Positions 24,760 through 35,020 are shown, counted from the first letter of the stretch. The stretch: DNA of 64,000 nt from JAAFHI01 sp039793685 (GCA_039793685.1 JBDRAL010000012.1:62001-126000), one strand, 5' to 3'. A program made the numbers and translations. Notes: generated by a model not told the origin, from the letters alone.

Positions 24760-27700
24760 ATGGACACCACCCCGACGATCAGCCTGCGCCTGACCGAAAA
24801 TCCCGACATTCCCCTTCCGAAAACCGAGGTGATCCCCCGCGTACCGGCGGAAAAACTCACCGAAACGGAAACCGAGGAACTTTTAAGACAACTCCCGCCG
24901 CCGACCGAATCGCCGGAACCGCCCGGCTTCCGTTTCCCGGAACGCGCCGTGCCGCCCCCGCCGACCGGCGGTTTTACGGAAGTCGTTTTTGAAGATTTCG
25001 ACGCGGCGGGGCCGGAACGCCCGCAAATTGAAATCGGTCAACTCGGCGATACCGAACCGCTGGAAATCCTCCGGTTCGGACCGGAAGGCGAGGTCCAGAT
25101 TGCGCCGAGCCTCGGAATCACCTTTTCGCAGCCGATGGTTCCGGTCGGCATGGCCACCGACGCGGTCGTGACCGATCCGCCGGTTGAACTTTCGCCCCTG
25201 CCACCGGGCTGCTGGCGCTGGCTCGATACGCGGACGCTCCAATTCGAACCCGAACACCGTTTCCCGATGGCCACGGTGTATACTGTCCGGGTTCCGGCGG
25301 GAACCGCGTCGCAGTGGGGCGGACGACTCGAAAGCGAACTGACCTGGACATTTTCAACACCCGCGCCGCTCATTTCCGAAACCTCCTCAACCAACCGGAC
25401 CATGCCCACACGCCCGGTGATCGCGGTCCGGTTCAACCAGCGGGTGGCGCCGGTCACGGCCCTTTCTTTCGCTTCCGCGAGCATCGGCGAGACGCCGCTC
25501 CGGATCATTCCGGCGGATGAAGCCGACCTTTCCACCGACGAACCCGCCCGCCAACTGATGAAAAACGCCCAGCCGGGCTACGCCGTCGCCTTTCGGATTG
25601 TGACGGCGGACGGACGGCCGATTCCCGCAGGTTCCAAAGTCGATCTCGTTTTCGCGAAAGGAATCCCCTCACTGGAAGGCCCCCGCGCATCCGACAAAGT
25701 TCAGAAACGGCCGTTCAAGGTCTGTCAGTCGTTCCGGGCGCTCGGGGCCAGAGCCAGCCATGACTTCAACCCGTTCGGGTCAATTTCCATCAAACTCAAC
25801 AATACGCCGGATGGGAAGGCCTTTACCCCGTCTCAAATCAAGGTCGAACCGAACCTCGAACGACTTTCGGTCCGCGTGTCCTATGAATCCATTGAGTTTT
25901 CCGGTGTTCTTCAGCCGCGGACGACGTACCACGTCACGGTGAGCGCCGATCTCAAGGACGAATTCGGCCAGACGCTCGGGCGCGAATCGGTCTTTCAAGC
26001 CAAAACCGGCGACGGCGGCCCGTTTTTCGAACTCACCGACCAACTTGCTTTTCATCCGGTCAACCATCCGTTCGTCACTCTCAAAAGCCTCGGCCACAAA
26101 CGATTCAGGATCACCATCCGCGCCGTCGAACCGGAAGACTGGCCCGCCTACGCCAAAGCCAAATTCGAAAGGTCCTATCGCGAAAAATCCCTTCCGGAGT
26201 TCCCTGGAAAAATTGTTTTTTCAGGCGAGGTTGCAGTTGAAAAACAGCCGAGGGAAAGCGACCAGACCCGAATTGACCTCGCGCCGTACGTCGCCGCCAG
26301 CCACCTTCATTTCATCGTCTCGGTCGAATCGCTCCTCCCACGACAAAAACACGATTTTTTGAATGAGCGATATGTTTCCAACTGGATTTCCTACAACGAA
26401 CTCGGCCTCGAAGCCGTCGCTGACCATCAGCGAATGGATGTCCGGGTCATGACCAGAGACGGATTCGAACCGGTGACCGGTGTTTCACTGACGCTTTTGC
26501 CGCAAAACATTGCCGCAACCACCGATGCGGCGGGGTGTGCCACTTTCTCCGTTCCCCCCGACCCGAAGCAGTTCTTTTTCTGCCTCGTCGCCAGCCACGA
26601 CGGGAAAAACAACCTTTTGATTCCGGGAGAACTGGAGTTTGACGAACATACGGGAAAGCGGCTGAATAGCTGGTTTCAATCCGTTCCGACCATTCGAAAT
26701 GCAGCCTTTGCCTTCACCGACCGGGGGTTGTATCGCCCCGGCGAACAGGTCCGGTTCACGGGATGGCTGAGAAGTATCGAGCTTTCGCCTTTCGGCGATA
26801 TCCGTCTCCCTGATGACAGGGAGCGGAAGCTCAGATTCGATGTCAGTGATGCCGGCCCGACTCGAATTGTGCGAGGTTTTTGCGAAGTTGATGAAAACGG
26901 CGGATTCGATGCCATCTTCACGCTCCCGAAAGCCTGCACTTCCGGAAGAGCGACCATCCGTTGCTGCCTTTCCGGCGAAAAAGAAGGCGAAATTTTTGAC
27001 CTCCTCACATTCAAGATCGCCGAATTTCGTCGTCCCGAGTTTGAAACCCGGCTTTTGCCAGCCGATTCCGGTCCGTACTCCGTCGGCGACGCGATTTCCT
27101 TCACCGCCGAAGCCGCCTACTACGCCGGGGGCAGTCTCCCCGACACGGCCATCCAGTGGAACGTCGAAGCCACCCGATCCGAATACATTCCGCCGAACCG
27201 CAACGATTTCAATTTCGGGGAATGGCGTCCGTGGTGGTTACGCTGGTTTCATCGTTTCGATAAATGGGCATTCGATGGCTCCAGGACCAGAACGACCAGT
27301 CAGGGCACGACGAACATTCACGGACGCCACGGCGTCACCCTTGAAACCGGCACCACGCTCACGCACGGCGCGATCAGACTGACGGTCGAGGCGACGGTTC
27401 AGGACGTGAACCGGCAGGCGATGTCGGGGAAAGGTTCATTTCTCGTACATCCGGCAGCCTATTACGTTGGGATTCGAAGTACCGCCCAGTTCTTCGGATC
27501 GGGGAACCCACTGTTTATCGAAACCATCGTCACCGACCCCGACGGCAACGCCGTGGCCGGACGTCCGGTCACGATCCGGCTCGCGCGAATCGAGGAAACG
27601 TTTGAAGACGGCGAAACAGTCAAAAACTTCCTCAACCTGTTTGAGAAACCCCTCGTTTCAGCCGAAGAACCAGTGATGGTCACGCTCAGGCCACCCACCG

Positions 27701-30700
27701 GGGGCCGCTACCGTGTGACCGCCATCGTCACCGACACGCATGGACGCGCCAGCGCCAGCGAAACGCGGGTGTGGGTCGCGGGCGAAACCACGACTGATGC
27801 CGAAGATGGCGAGTACATTCAACGAAACGTCGAACTGATTCCGGATCGGGCCGAGTATGCGCCCGGCGAAACGGCGGAAATTCTCGTCAGATCGCCGTTT
27901 CAAACCTCGGAAGGAATTCTGGCGATTACCCGAAACGGCATCGTACGGACCGAGCGGTTCAGCATGGCGGAAACGTCCCACGTTCTGAAAATTCCCATCG
28001 AGGAGAACTGGACGCCGAACGTTCATCTTGAAGTCAGCGTGGTCGGCCCCGTGCCGGAAACGGTCCGCCGACGGTTTCCGGACAAAACCGTTCCATCCAC
28101 CGCGTCGGCGCACGACTCGCTGGAGCTGAAAATTCCGCCGACCCGGCGTGCGCTTTCCGTCGCGGTCATTCCCGCCGTTTCCGCACTCGAACCCGGCGGT
28201 GAAACCGTCATCACCATCGCAGTCAAAAACGCCGACGGCCAGCCGGTCGCCGAGGCCGTCGTCGCGGTTATCGTCGCCGACGAAGCCATTCTGAATCTCG
28301 CCGATTATCGCATCGGGAATCCGATTGATACCTTTTACCCAAGCCGTGATTCGGATGTTGACATCAGTCACAACCGAATTGATTTCAATGAAATGCTGGC
28401 GTTTGGGGAACTGGAAAGGCAAGGACCACAGGAACTCTCCCGAAGGGGCGGAAGTTTCCACTTTGGCTCGGCGATTGTGGCCGCGGCAGCCGGAGTCGCC
28501 AACGAAACCGACCACAACCTACCGTTCCGGACCGACTTCAACCCGCTCGCCTACTTTTCCCCATCGGTGAAAACCGACGCCGAGGGCCACGCCACGGTCA
28601 CGGTCAAACTCCCCGATAATCTCACCCGCTACCGCGTGACGGCGGTGGCGGTCAGCGGCGCGGCGCATTTCGGCGTTGGCGAATCGCTCATCACGGCGCG
28701 ACTTCCGCTGATGCTGCGTCCGTCGCCACCCCGATTTTTGAACCACGGCGACCGGTGCGAACTGCCGCTCGTTCTTCAAAATCTGACCGACGCGGAACTC
28801 GCCGTCTCGGTGGCGACCCGCGCCGCCAACGCCGGGCTGCCCGACGGCGCCGGTCGGCGCGTCGCCGTACCGGCCAATGACCGGGTGGAAGTCCGGTTCG
28901 ACGTGACGACCGAACGTCCCGGCACGGCTCGCTTCGATTTTATCGCCGCCGCGCCTGAAACCCGCCCGGACGCCACGACCGTCGCCTTTCCGGTCTACAC
29001 GCCGACAGTCGCCGAGTCTTTCGCGGTTTACGGCGTGGTGGACGACGGCGCGACCGGCCATGCGGTCCGTCGCCCCGACGACGCCATCGAAGGCTTCGGC
29101 TCGCTTGAAGTCTCGACCGCCGCGACCCAGATGCAGTCGCTGACCGACGCCGTCCTGTATTTGAAACGCTATCCGTTCGACTGCACCGAGCAGATCGCCT
29201 CGCGCATTCTCGGCGCGGTGACAGTCAGGAACTTTCTCGAAACCTTCAATATCCCCGACATTCCGAGCCATGAAGAACTGACGCGGGAAATTCGCCGAGA
29301 TCTTTCAACGCTGGCCCAGTATCAGCAGTCCGACGGCGGATTCGGTTTCTGGAATCGCGACAGCCGCCCGTTTCCGTTTTTGGCCGCCTATGTCGGGCTG
29401 GTACTGACGGTGGCCGCCGAACAGGGCATTTCGGCGCCGGATTCCCTGCGGAAGCAGGTCCTTGGTTATTTGAACGAAATCAGAAGGTTCATTCCGAAGG
29501 ATTACTCCGAGGAAAGCCGCCGGGTGATTGCGGCGTTTGCGCTGGCGGTGCGTGCGCGCAACGGAGATTGCGACCGCACCGAGATTCGTTACCTGGTTTC
29601 GAAAAGTCAGGGGGCATTGCCCATCGAGGCGCTCGGCTGGTTGCTACGCGCGGTCGGGGCCGACCCGGAACTTGCTTCCGAGCGGACACTTTTACTCCGG
29701 CGGCTCACCAATCAGGTCACCGAAACCGCCGGAAAAGCGCATTTCGTCGCGCAATACGTTGACCGCACCGACGTGATGCTCGCGACCGACCGCCGCGCCG
29801 ACGGGATCATCCTCGACGCCCTCATCGTCGCCGATCCGAACCACGACCTGATTCCGAAGCTCGCGCGCGGCCTGCTCGACGCCCGTCGTCGGGGCCGCTG
29901 GCACACCACGCAGGAAAACGGATTCGCACTGACGGCGCTCGAAAACTACTTCCGGACCTACGAGTCCGAAACGCCGGATTTCATCGCGCGCTGGTGGCTC
30001 GGCGAACAGTTCGCGGGAGAACATGCCTTCGCCGGACGCACGACCGTCACGGCGAAATCCGACATTCCGCTCGCCGCGCTGACCGATGAAACCGTGCCGA
30101 TGACGCTTCAAAAGGAAGGGTCGGGCCGGTTGTATTACCGCATCGGCCTGACCTATGCCCCGGAAGTCCCCGATTCCAGACCGTTTTCAGCCGGATTCGA
30201 GGTCGAACGATTTTATGAAGGCGTTGAAAACCCGGACGACGTGACACACGACCCCGACGGCGCGTGGCGCATCCGCGCGGGGGCGCTCGTCCGCGTGAAG
30301 GTTTCAATGACGACGAGGACGCCCCGCAACCACGTTGCGCTGGTCGATCCGCTCCCGGCGGGACTTGAAGCGCTCAACCCGGAACTCGTCGGCACGCAAT
30401 CGCTTCCCTCAAATAATGACGATGAACAACGGAACGGCTGGTGGTGGCGCAGGTGGTACAGCCATCACAACCTGCGCGATGACCGCGCCGAGGCCTTCGC
30501 CGAATGGCTTTGGGCCGGGAGTTACACCTTTACCTACTACGCCCGCGCCACCACGCCGGGAGAATTTATCGTCCCACCGGCCAAAGCCGAGGAGATGTAC
30601 CACCCGGAAACCTTCGGACGGACGGGCGTCGGGAAAGTCACAGTCTGGATTCAGGAAGACTTCCGGGCCACGCACGCCGCGCCCCATGCGGGGAAATTGC

Positions 30701-30750
30701 GTGAACCGAAGGACGGACGCCGCTCCACCGATATGGGAATCCGACCGTGA
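24760..30750 (+). CDS. giant alpha-2-macroglobulin family protein with intact thioester motif
   Basis: A 1996-residue protein. N-terminal Pro-rich and Ig-like domains (about 100-420, with ITFSQPMVPVGM and AVRFNQRVAPV) are followed by the MG2/A2M_N region (AFTDRGLYRPGEQVRFTGWL, about 650-670). The A2M core begins with YFSPSVKTDAEGHATVTVKL and NLTRYRVTAVAVSGAAHFG. The thioester is DCTEQIASR with Cys1475 and Gln1478, followed by an alpha/alpha toroid (QQSDGGFGFWNRDS) and a C-terminal receptor-like domain. Such proteins trap proteases by a bait-triggered thioester. No signal peptide or lipobox is visible, and the upstream frame has a stop without another Met. No adjacent pbpC gene is present. Confidence 0.88.
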   Translation: MDTTPTISLRLTENPDIPLPKTEVIPRVPAEKLTETETEELLRQLPPPTESPEPPGFRFPERAVPPPPTGGFTEVVFEDFDAAGPERPQIEIGQLGDTEPLEILRFGPEGEVQIAPSLGITFSQPMVPVGMATDAVVTDPPVELSPLPPGCWRWLDTRTLQFEPEHRFPMATVYTVRVPAGTASQWGGRLESELTWTFSTPAPLISETSSTNRTMPTRPVIAVRFNQRVAPVTALSFASASIGETPLRIIPADEADLSTDEPARQLMKNAQPGYAVAFRIVTADGRPIPAGSKVDLVFAKGIPSLEGPRASDKVQKRPFKVCQSFRALGARASHDFNPFGSISIKLNNTPDGKAFTPSQIKVEPNLERLSVRVSYESIEFSGVLQPRTTYHVTVSADLKDEFGQTLGRESVFQAKTGDGGPFFELTDQLAFHPVNHPFVTLKSLGHKRFRITIRAVEPEDWPAYAKAKFERSYREKSLPEFPGKIVFSGEVAVEKQPRESDQTRIDLAPYVAASHLHFIVSVESLLPRQKHDFLNERYVSNWISYNELGLEAVADHQRMDVRVMTRDGFEPVTGVSLTLLPQNIAATTDAAGCATFSVPPDPKQFFFCLVASHDGKNNLLIPGELEFDEHTGKRLNSWFQSVPTIRNAAFAFTDRGLYRPGEQVRFTGWLRSIELSPFGDIRLPDDRERKLRFDVSDAGPTRIVRGFCEVDENGGFDAIFTLPKACTSGRATIRCCLSGEKEGEIFDLLTFKIAEFRRPEFETRLLPADSGPYSVGDAISFTAEAAYYAGGSLPDTAIQWNVEATRSEYIPPNRNDFNFGEWRPWWLRWFHRFDKWAFDGSRTRTTSQGTTNIHGRHGVTLETGTTLTHGAIRLTVEATVQDVNRQAMSGKGSFLVHPAAYYVGIRSTAQFFGSGNPLFIETIVTDPDGNAVAGRPVTIRLARIEETFEDGETVKNFLNLFEKPLVSAEEPVMVTLRPPTGGRYRVTAIVTDTHGRASASETRVWVAGETTTDAEDGEYIQRNVELIPDRAEYAPGETAEILVRSPFQTSEGILAITRNGIVRTERFSMAETSHVLKIPIEENWTPNVHLEVSVVGPVPETVRRRFPDKTVPSTASAHDSLELKIPPTRRALSVAVIPAVSALEPGGETVITIAVKNADGQPVAEAVVAVIVADEAILNLADYRIGNPIDTFYPSRDSDVDISHNRIDFNEMLAFGELERQGPQELSRRGGSFHFGSAIVAAAAGVANETDHNLPFRTDFNPLAYFSPSVKTDAEGHATVTVKLPDNLTRYRVTAVAVSGAAHFGVGESLITARLPLMLRPSPPRFLNHGDRCELPLVLQNLTDAELAVSVATRAANAGLPDGAGRRVAVPANDRVEVRFDVTTERPGTARFDFIAAAPETRPDATTVAFPVYTPTVAESFAVYGVVDDGATGHAVRRPDDAIEGFGSLEVSTAATQMQSLTDAVLYLKRYPFDCTEQIASRILGAVTVRNFLETFNIPDIPSHEELTREIRRDLSTLAQYQQSDGGFGFWNRDSRPFPFLAAYVGLVLTVAAEQGISAPDSLRKQVLGYLNEIRRFIPKDYSEESRRVIAAFALAVRARNGDCDRTEIRYLVSKSQGALPIEALGWLLRAVGADPELASERTLLLRRLTNQVTETAGKAHFVAQYVDRTDVMLATDRRADGIILDALIVADPNHDLIPKLARGLLDARRRGRWHTTQENGFALTALENYFRTYESETPDFIARWWLGEQFAGEHAFAGRTTVTAKSDIPLAALTDETVPMTLQKEGSGRLYYRIGLTYAPEVPDSRPFSAGFEVERFYEGVENPDDVTHDPDGAWRIRAGALVRVKVSMTTRTPRNHVALVDPLPAGLEALNPELVGTQSLPSNNDDEQRNGWWWRRWYSHHNLRDDRAEAFAEWLWAGSYTFTYYARATTPGEFIVPPAKAEEMYHPETFGRTGVGKVTVWIQEDFRATHAAPHAGKLREPKDGRRSTDMGIRP

Positions 30751-30775
30751 GAGGCAACGCCTTTGACACGGCCCG

Positions 30776-31678
30776 CTACGACCTTATGGCACGGATCGCG
30801 CACCGAAAACCGACGGTATCCTCACCCGGGACCGGTTCAAGCCTGAGGCGGAAGGCCGAGCGACAGAACACGGCGCAGAGGCTCCATGAACCGCCACGCA
30901 GGACTCTGAATTCGCCATACCTCGGCCCTTCCGGGTCCCGCGCCGGGCCATCCCGATAGAAATCCGGCTCAAACGCGTCACGACACCACTCCCACACGTT
31001 TCCGTGCATATCGTGAAGCCCCCAACTGTTCGGGGGGAAACGCCCCAAGGGCGTCGTCTTATTCCGGCATGTGCCTTCCGCCCCACTTCCATACGGGAAA
31101 TTCGCGTCGTAATTCGCCTGCTTCGTCGTCAAAAGGTCCCCAAACCAAAAAGGCGTGGTCGTCCCTGCGCGGCAGGCGTATTCCCACTCGGCTTCGGTCG
31201 GAAAGTCATAAACAAATTCCTCTCCGCTTGCGTTCAGCCGCCCGATCAACTCCGCGCAATCGCTCCAGCTCACCTGTTCCACCGGCAAATCGTCTCCCAA
31301 GAAACGCGACGGTGAGTCATTCAGGTCATGGTTCACTTTTCTCAAGCCCGTCACGGCCTCGCGCCACTGCCGCTGCGTCACAAGATGCTTCCCAAGCCAG
31401 AACGGCCGGGTGATTTCAATTTCACGCCTCGGCATCTCAATCAAAAACAATTCCAGTTTTGTTGTATCCGAAAAGAATTTCTTCGCATCCTCAAACGCTT
31501 CATGAACCTCCTCGGCCGTTGAACCCCGCCAGTACTTCCCCGGCCGAATCAGCACGAACTCCATGCCGAACGCATTGGTGATCGTTTCAGGTAAAGACTC
31601 GACAACTTCAATGACCGGGGCTGGCCTTCCTTCGTCCATCAACGCCTCCAGCATTTCCAAAGTTGAAAGGTTCTTCAT
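30776..31678 (-). CDS. SUMF1/formylglycine-generating-enzyme-fold protein
   Basis: A 300-residue protein. A short N-terminal region (LEMLEALMDEGRPAPVIEV) precedes a full FGE-sulfatase fold: FGMEFVLIRPGKYWRGST, LPVEQVSWSDCAELIGRLNA, YDFPTEAEWEYACRAGTT, NSWGLHDMHGNVWEWCRDAF and RVLRGGSWSLCAVFCRSAFR. The fold is clear; true FGE activity needs a specific Cys pair. Two Cys are present in the GGSW loop, but the first is offset by one residue from human Cys336. It lacks a signal peptide. It converges on the alpha-2-macroglobulin gene. Cytoplasmic members can be EgtB-like or have unknown roles. Confidence 0.88.
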   Translation of the reverse strand: MKNLSTLEMLEALMDEGRPAPVIEVVESLPETITNAFGMEFVLIRPGKYWRGSTAEEVHEAFEDAKKFFSDTTKLELFLIEMPRREIEITRPFWLGKHLVTQRQWREAVTGLRKVNHDLNDSPSRFLGDDLPVEQVSWSDCAELIGRLNASGEEFVYDFPTEAEWEYACRAGTTTPFWFGDLLTTKQANYDANFPYGSGAEGTCRNKTTPLGRFPPNSWGLHDMHGNVWEWCRDAFEPDFYRDGPARDPEGPRYGEFRVLRGGSWSLCAVFCRSAFRLRLEPVPGEDTVGFRCAIRAIRS

Positions 31679-31703
31679 TCAGGCGCGCGGGAAGCGCGTG
31701 TTC

Positions 31704-32633
31704 CTATCCTTCCAGACCTTCCGCCAGATCGGCAATTGCCTTCGCGATGCGTGCGCCGACGCCCGCATTGTTTTTCAGCAGGGCGATGTTGGCTTCGCGG
31801 CTCTTGCCCTCGGTCAGTTCGGTCACACGGGATAACAGGTAGGGCGTGACGCCCTGTCCCGCGACGCCTTTCAATTCGGCCTCGATGAAGGCCGCGTCAA
31901 TCGCCGCGTTCAACGCCTGGGCGTCGATGCCGACTTCCGGCGGCGGCGTGACGACCAGCATTCCTCCGCCCCCGCCGAATTTCCGGTGCGCCGTCCACAT
32001 CTTCGCCACCGCTTCCGGCGAATCGGCCGTGTGATCGAGGCGGATGCCGCTTTTCGGCGTGTAAAACGCGGGGAACTCGTCGCACTGATAGCCGACGACC
32101 GGGACGCCGAGCGTTTCCAGATGTTCGTAGGTCGCGCGGATGTCGAGAATCGACTTGGCCCCCGCGCAGACGACGAGGACGGGCGTCCGCGAGAGTTCGC
32201 GCAGGTCGCCGCTCACGTCCCACGACAGATGCGCCCCCCGGTGGACGCCCCCGATGCCGCCGGTGGCAAAGACCTCGACGCCGCCCAGATGGGCCAGCGC
32301 CATCGTCGCGCCGACGGTCGTCGCGCCGTCGCCGCCCGCCGCGACGCACGGACCGATGTCGCGCCGTGAAAGTTTGCGGACCGTCGCCGATTCGCGTCCG
32401 AAATGCTCGATTTCCTCCAGCGTCATGCCGACGGTGGGACGTCCGGCGACGACGCCGATGGTGGCCGGGACCACGCCCGCCTCGCGCGCCTCGGATTCCA
32501 TCCCGAGCGCGGTGTCGATGTTGAGCGGCGCGGGCAGGCCGTGGGCGATGACGGTGCTTTCGAGCGCGAGTACGGGGCGGCCGTCGCTGAGGGCGGCAAA
32601 GACTGGCGGAGAGAAGAAAATGTCAGGAAGCAT
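31704..32633 (-). CDS. psuG: pseudouridine-5'-phosphate glycosidase
   Basis: A 309-residue enzyme that splits pseudouridine 5'-phosphate to uracil and ribose 5-phosphate. Family blocks are PVLALESTVIAHGLPAP, VPATIGVVAGRPTVGM, GATTVGATMALAHLGG, VFATGGIGGVHRGAH, VVCAGAKSILDIRATYE and a C-terminal region with VAGQGVTPYLLSRVTELTEG. The length matches the bacterial PsuG family. No psuK kinase gene is adjacent, so the pathway partner must be elsewhere. No clear ribosome-binding site precedes the start. The TAG stop is followed on the minus strand by a GCGC hairpin element. Confidence 0.93.
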   Translation of the reverse strand: MLPDIFFSPPVFAALSDGRPVLALESTVIAHGLPAPLNIDTALGMESEAREAGVVPATIGVVAGRPTVGMTLEEIEHFGRESATVRKLSRRDIGPCVAAGGDGATTVGATMALAHLGGVEVFATGGIGGVHRGAHLSWDVSGDLRELSRTPVLVVCAGAKSILDIRATYEHLETLGVPVVGYQCDEFPAFYTPKSGIRLDHTADSPEAVAKMWTAHRKFGGGGGMLVVTPPPEVGIDAQALNAAIDAAFIEAELKGVAGQGVTPYLLSRVTELTEGKSREANIALLKNNAGVGARIAKAIADLAEGLEG

Positions 32634-32757
32634 TGTCTTTTAATTCCGAAAGGAGAAAATGAGGACCGCGCCAACCACCCGGCGCGAGTAGTCACTATAA
32701 AACAGATTGCCGCCACGGATGGGGATTCTTCCCCATACCTGACTGACCGGAAACGTG

Positions 32758-33828
32758 ATGAAGTCAACCCGCATGAATTTCAAAAATCGTTGTATCGGAC
32801 TGGTCGCGCTCCTGCCGCCGACGCTCCTTTGGCCGTCATTTCCCGTTCCCGCATCTCCCCGCCCGGTGGCGGTGGTTCAAAACGCCCCGCAACTTCAAAA
32901 GGCCATCGAGTTGTACAAGGAGGGCGAATATTTTCAGGCGGTCGCCCCGCTTCTGGAACTGGTCAAACAGGACGAACGCAACGCCGAGGCCCTGCGCTAT
33001 CTCGGGATGTGCTACGCAAAACTCAACAACCCGGAAGAAGCCATCAAAACCCTGCGCCGCGCATTGAAGATTTCGCCCGAAAACGCCGCCACTCACACGG
33101 CCCTGTCCACGACCTACCTTGATCTGGGCGACATCCGGGAATCCCTCAAATCCGCGGAGGCGGCGGTCAAGGCCGCTCCGGCCAACCCGGAAGCCCTGTT
33201 GGCGCTGGTTACCGCCCGAATCCGCAACGGCGATTTCAAGGAAGCCAATGAAACCGCCACGAAACTGTATCGGGTCACCCCGAATGACGATAAGAACCTG
33301 AGAATTCTGATCGAAACGGCCTATCTCAATTACGGCCAGCTTTACCTCGCCTTTTCCCAGAAGAATGAAAAGCCCTCGCCGGACCAGCGGCGCCAGGCGT
33401 CGGCCGAACGACTGGCGGTGGTTTCAACCGCGCTGGAGGCAATCGAAAAATTCCGGCCCGCTGGACCGCCCCCCAAGGGGCTGGCCGAAGAAACCGCCAA
33501 TCTGCGTGATTTCGTGGCTTTCGAAAAACTTGAGGCCGGCATTACCGCCGCCATCGCGGGAACGGAAAAAAAACCGAAACTGGTTACCATTCCCAAACCG
33601 CAAATGCCTCAAGAGGCCGAGGAAATGGGCGCAATGGCCAAAGTTCGGGTGCTGAACCTGATTTCGGAAAACGGAACGGTTCTGTTTACGATTCCGCTCG
33701 ACCTGATTCCCTTCGGACTGACCGACGAAGCCATGCGCGTGGCGAAGGCGGGCCGCTTCGAACCGGCAACCCGTGAAGGCAAACCGGTACGCTGCCTCGC
33801 CCGCATCGAAGTCGTTTTCAAGCCGTAA
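32758..33828 (+). CDS. exported TPR protein with TonB-type C-terminal domain, copy 1 of 3
   Basis: A 356-residue protein. ATG 32758 is chosen over the GTG one codon upstream; Met at 32773 is a further option. A signal peptide (IGLVALLPPTLLWPSFPVPAS) is followed by about four TPRs (YKEGEYFQAVAPLLELVKQ, LRYLGMCYAKLNNPEEAIKT, ALSTTYLDLGDIRESLKSAE). The last 90 residues are a TonB-C domain (VRVLNLISENGTVLFTIPLD, PFGLTDEAMRVAKAGRFEPA). Lacking a membrane anchor and Pro-rich spacer, it is not a classic energy transducer. This is the first of three tandem paralogues. It is probably periplasmic; the role is unknown. Confidence 0.85.
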   Translation: MKSTRMNFKNRCIGLVALLPPTLLWPSFPVPASPRPVAVVQNAPQLQKAIELYKEGEYFQAVAPLLELVKQDERNAEALRYLGMCYAKLNNPEEAIKTLRRALKISPENAATHTALSTTYLDLGDIRESLKSAEAAVKAAPANPEALLALVTARIRNGDFKEANETATKLYRVTPNDDKNLRILIETAYLNYGQLYLAFSQKNEKPSPDQRRQASAERLAVVSTALEAIEKFRPAGPPPKGLAEETANLRDFVAFEKLEAGITAAIAGTEKKPKLVTIPKPQMPQEAEEMGAMAKVRVLNLISENGTVLFTIPLDLIPFGLTDEAMRVAKAGRFEPATREGKPVRCLARIEVVFKP

Positions 33829-33880
33829 CCGACTTCCAAACTTCCTTGATGATCCCGACATCCGCTTCAGGTGAACTTTG

Positions 33881-34954
33881 ATGAAACTTTGTTCCTGCAT
33901 CTTCCCGGTTTTCGCCTTCGTCGGTCTGCTTTTACCCATCTGCCAGGTCGCCGCCGGAACTCCCCCCGGCGGCGTTCAACAGACTTCGCCGGGGGAAGCC
34001 GATTTGAGCGCCGGAATCGAAGCCTTCAAAAAATCGAACTTCAAGGAAGCCAAAAAGAAGCTTCAGGAAGCGTTGAAAGCCAATCCGGAATCGAAACGGG
34101 CATATCAGTATCTCGGTTCGACCCTGACCACGCTCGGCGAGTACGACGCGGCCATCAAGCTGTTCAAGAAGTATTTCGCCCAATGGCCGCAGGATGACTA
34201 CGCCTACCGAGGCAACGCCACCATCCAGCTTGCCGAGAAAAAATTTGATCAGGCGCTGGAAACCGCGAGAAAAGCCAAGGAATTGAATCCGGCGAATTAT
34301 GAAACCGATTACCTGATTGCCTGCGCCCTGATTGGCCTCAATCGGCCGTACGAAGCCCGCGACGCGGCCGATTCAGCCTTGACCCTGAAGCCGGATTACG
34401 AGAACGGCCTTCGGGTTCGAATTCAGGCGGGCTATCGGCTGTACGCATTCAAGAACGGACTCATCATCCGTTCGGGGACCTTTCTCGACGAGGATGAACG
34501 CAAACGGCTGAATGAAGAAAAAGCCGAATTGCTCAGGGAAAACGTGGATTCGATCCATCGCTTTCTTCTCCAGCCGAACGCGCCGAACCGCCAGTTCTGG
34601 CAAGAACAGGCCGTCCAGATCGGCGAATTTGCCGAGGCGATCGCGGACTATGTCAAACCAGGGGAAAGCGGTCCCGCCAACCCCAATTTCCAGCGCCCCA
34701 GGGTCATCAAAATGGACAAGCCGGAATACACCGAGGAGGCCCGGCTCAATCGCGTGAACGGTTCGGTGAAAATGCTGGTGCTGGTGGACGAAAAGGGCAC
34801 GGTGGACAAGGTTCTCGTCGTGGACGGCCTTCCCCACGGACTCACCGAATCGGCCATCAAGACCGTCGGCACGGGAAAATTCAAACCGGCCCTGCGCGAC
34901 GGCGTACCGGTGAAGTCACTGGCTTTTATGGAAGTCACCTACAACATCTACTGA
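33881..34954 (+). CDS. exported TPR protein with TonB-type C-terminal domain, copy 2 of 3
   Basis: A 357-residue protein. AGGTGA lies 6 nt before ATG 33881. The signal peptide is LCSCIFPVFAFVGLLLPICQ. TPR units include GIEAFKKSNFKEAKKKLQEA, YQYLGSTLTTLGEYDAAIKL and ACALIGLNRPYEARDAADSA. The TonB-C domain at the end has INGSVK-like RVNGSVKMLVLVDEKGTVDK and HGLTESAIKTVGTGKFKPAL. It starts 52 nt after copy 1, which fits one operon. Sequence identity to copies 1 and 3 is confined mainly to the C-terminal domain and domain order, so the duplications are old. Confidence 0.86.
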   Translation: MKLCSCIFPVFAFVGLLLPICQVAAGTPPGGVQQTSPGEADLSAGIEAFKKSNFKEAKKKLQEALKANPESKRAYQYLGSTLTTLGEYDAAIKLFKKYFAQWPQDDYAYRGNATIQLAEKKFDQALETARKAKELNPANYETDYLIACALIGLNRPYEARDAADSALTLKPDYENGLRVRIQAGYRLYAFKNGLIIRSGTFLDEDERKRLNEEKAELLRENVDSIHRFLLQPNAPNRQFWQEQAVQIGEFAEAIADYVKPGESGPANPNFQRPRVIKMDKPEYTEEARLNRVNGSVKMLVLVDEKGTVDKVLVVDGLPHGLTESAIKTVGTGKFKPALRDGVPVKSLAFMEVTYNIY

Positions 34955-35020
34955 ACCCAATTTCCAATAAAAAAACACTTGCTTGCACCCGTTTCGGGCT
35001 GTCCAACCGGAGGTATTCCA

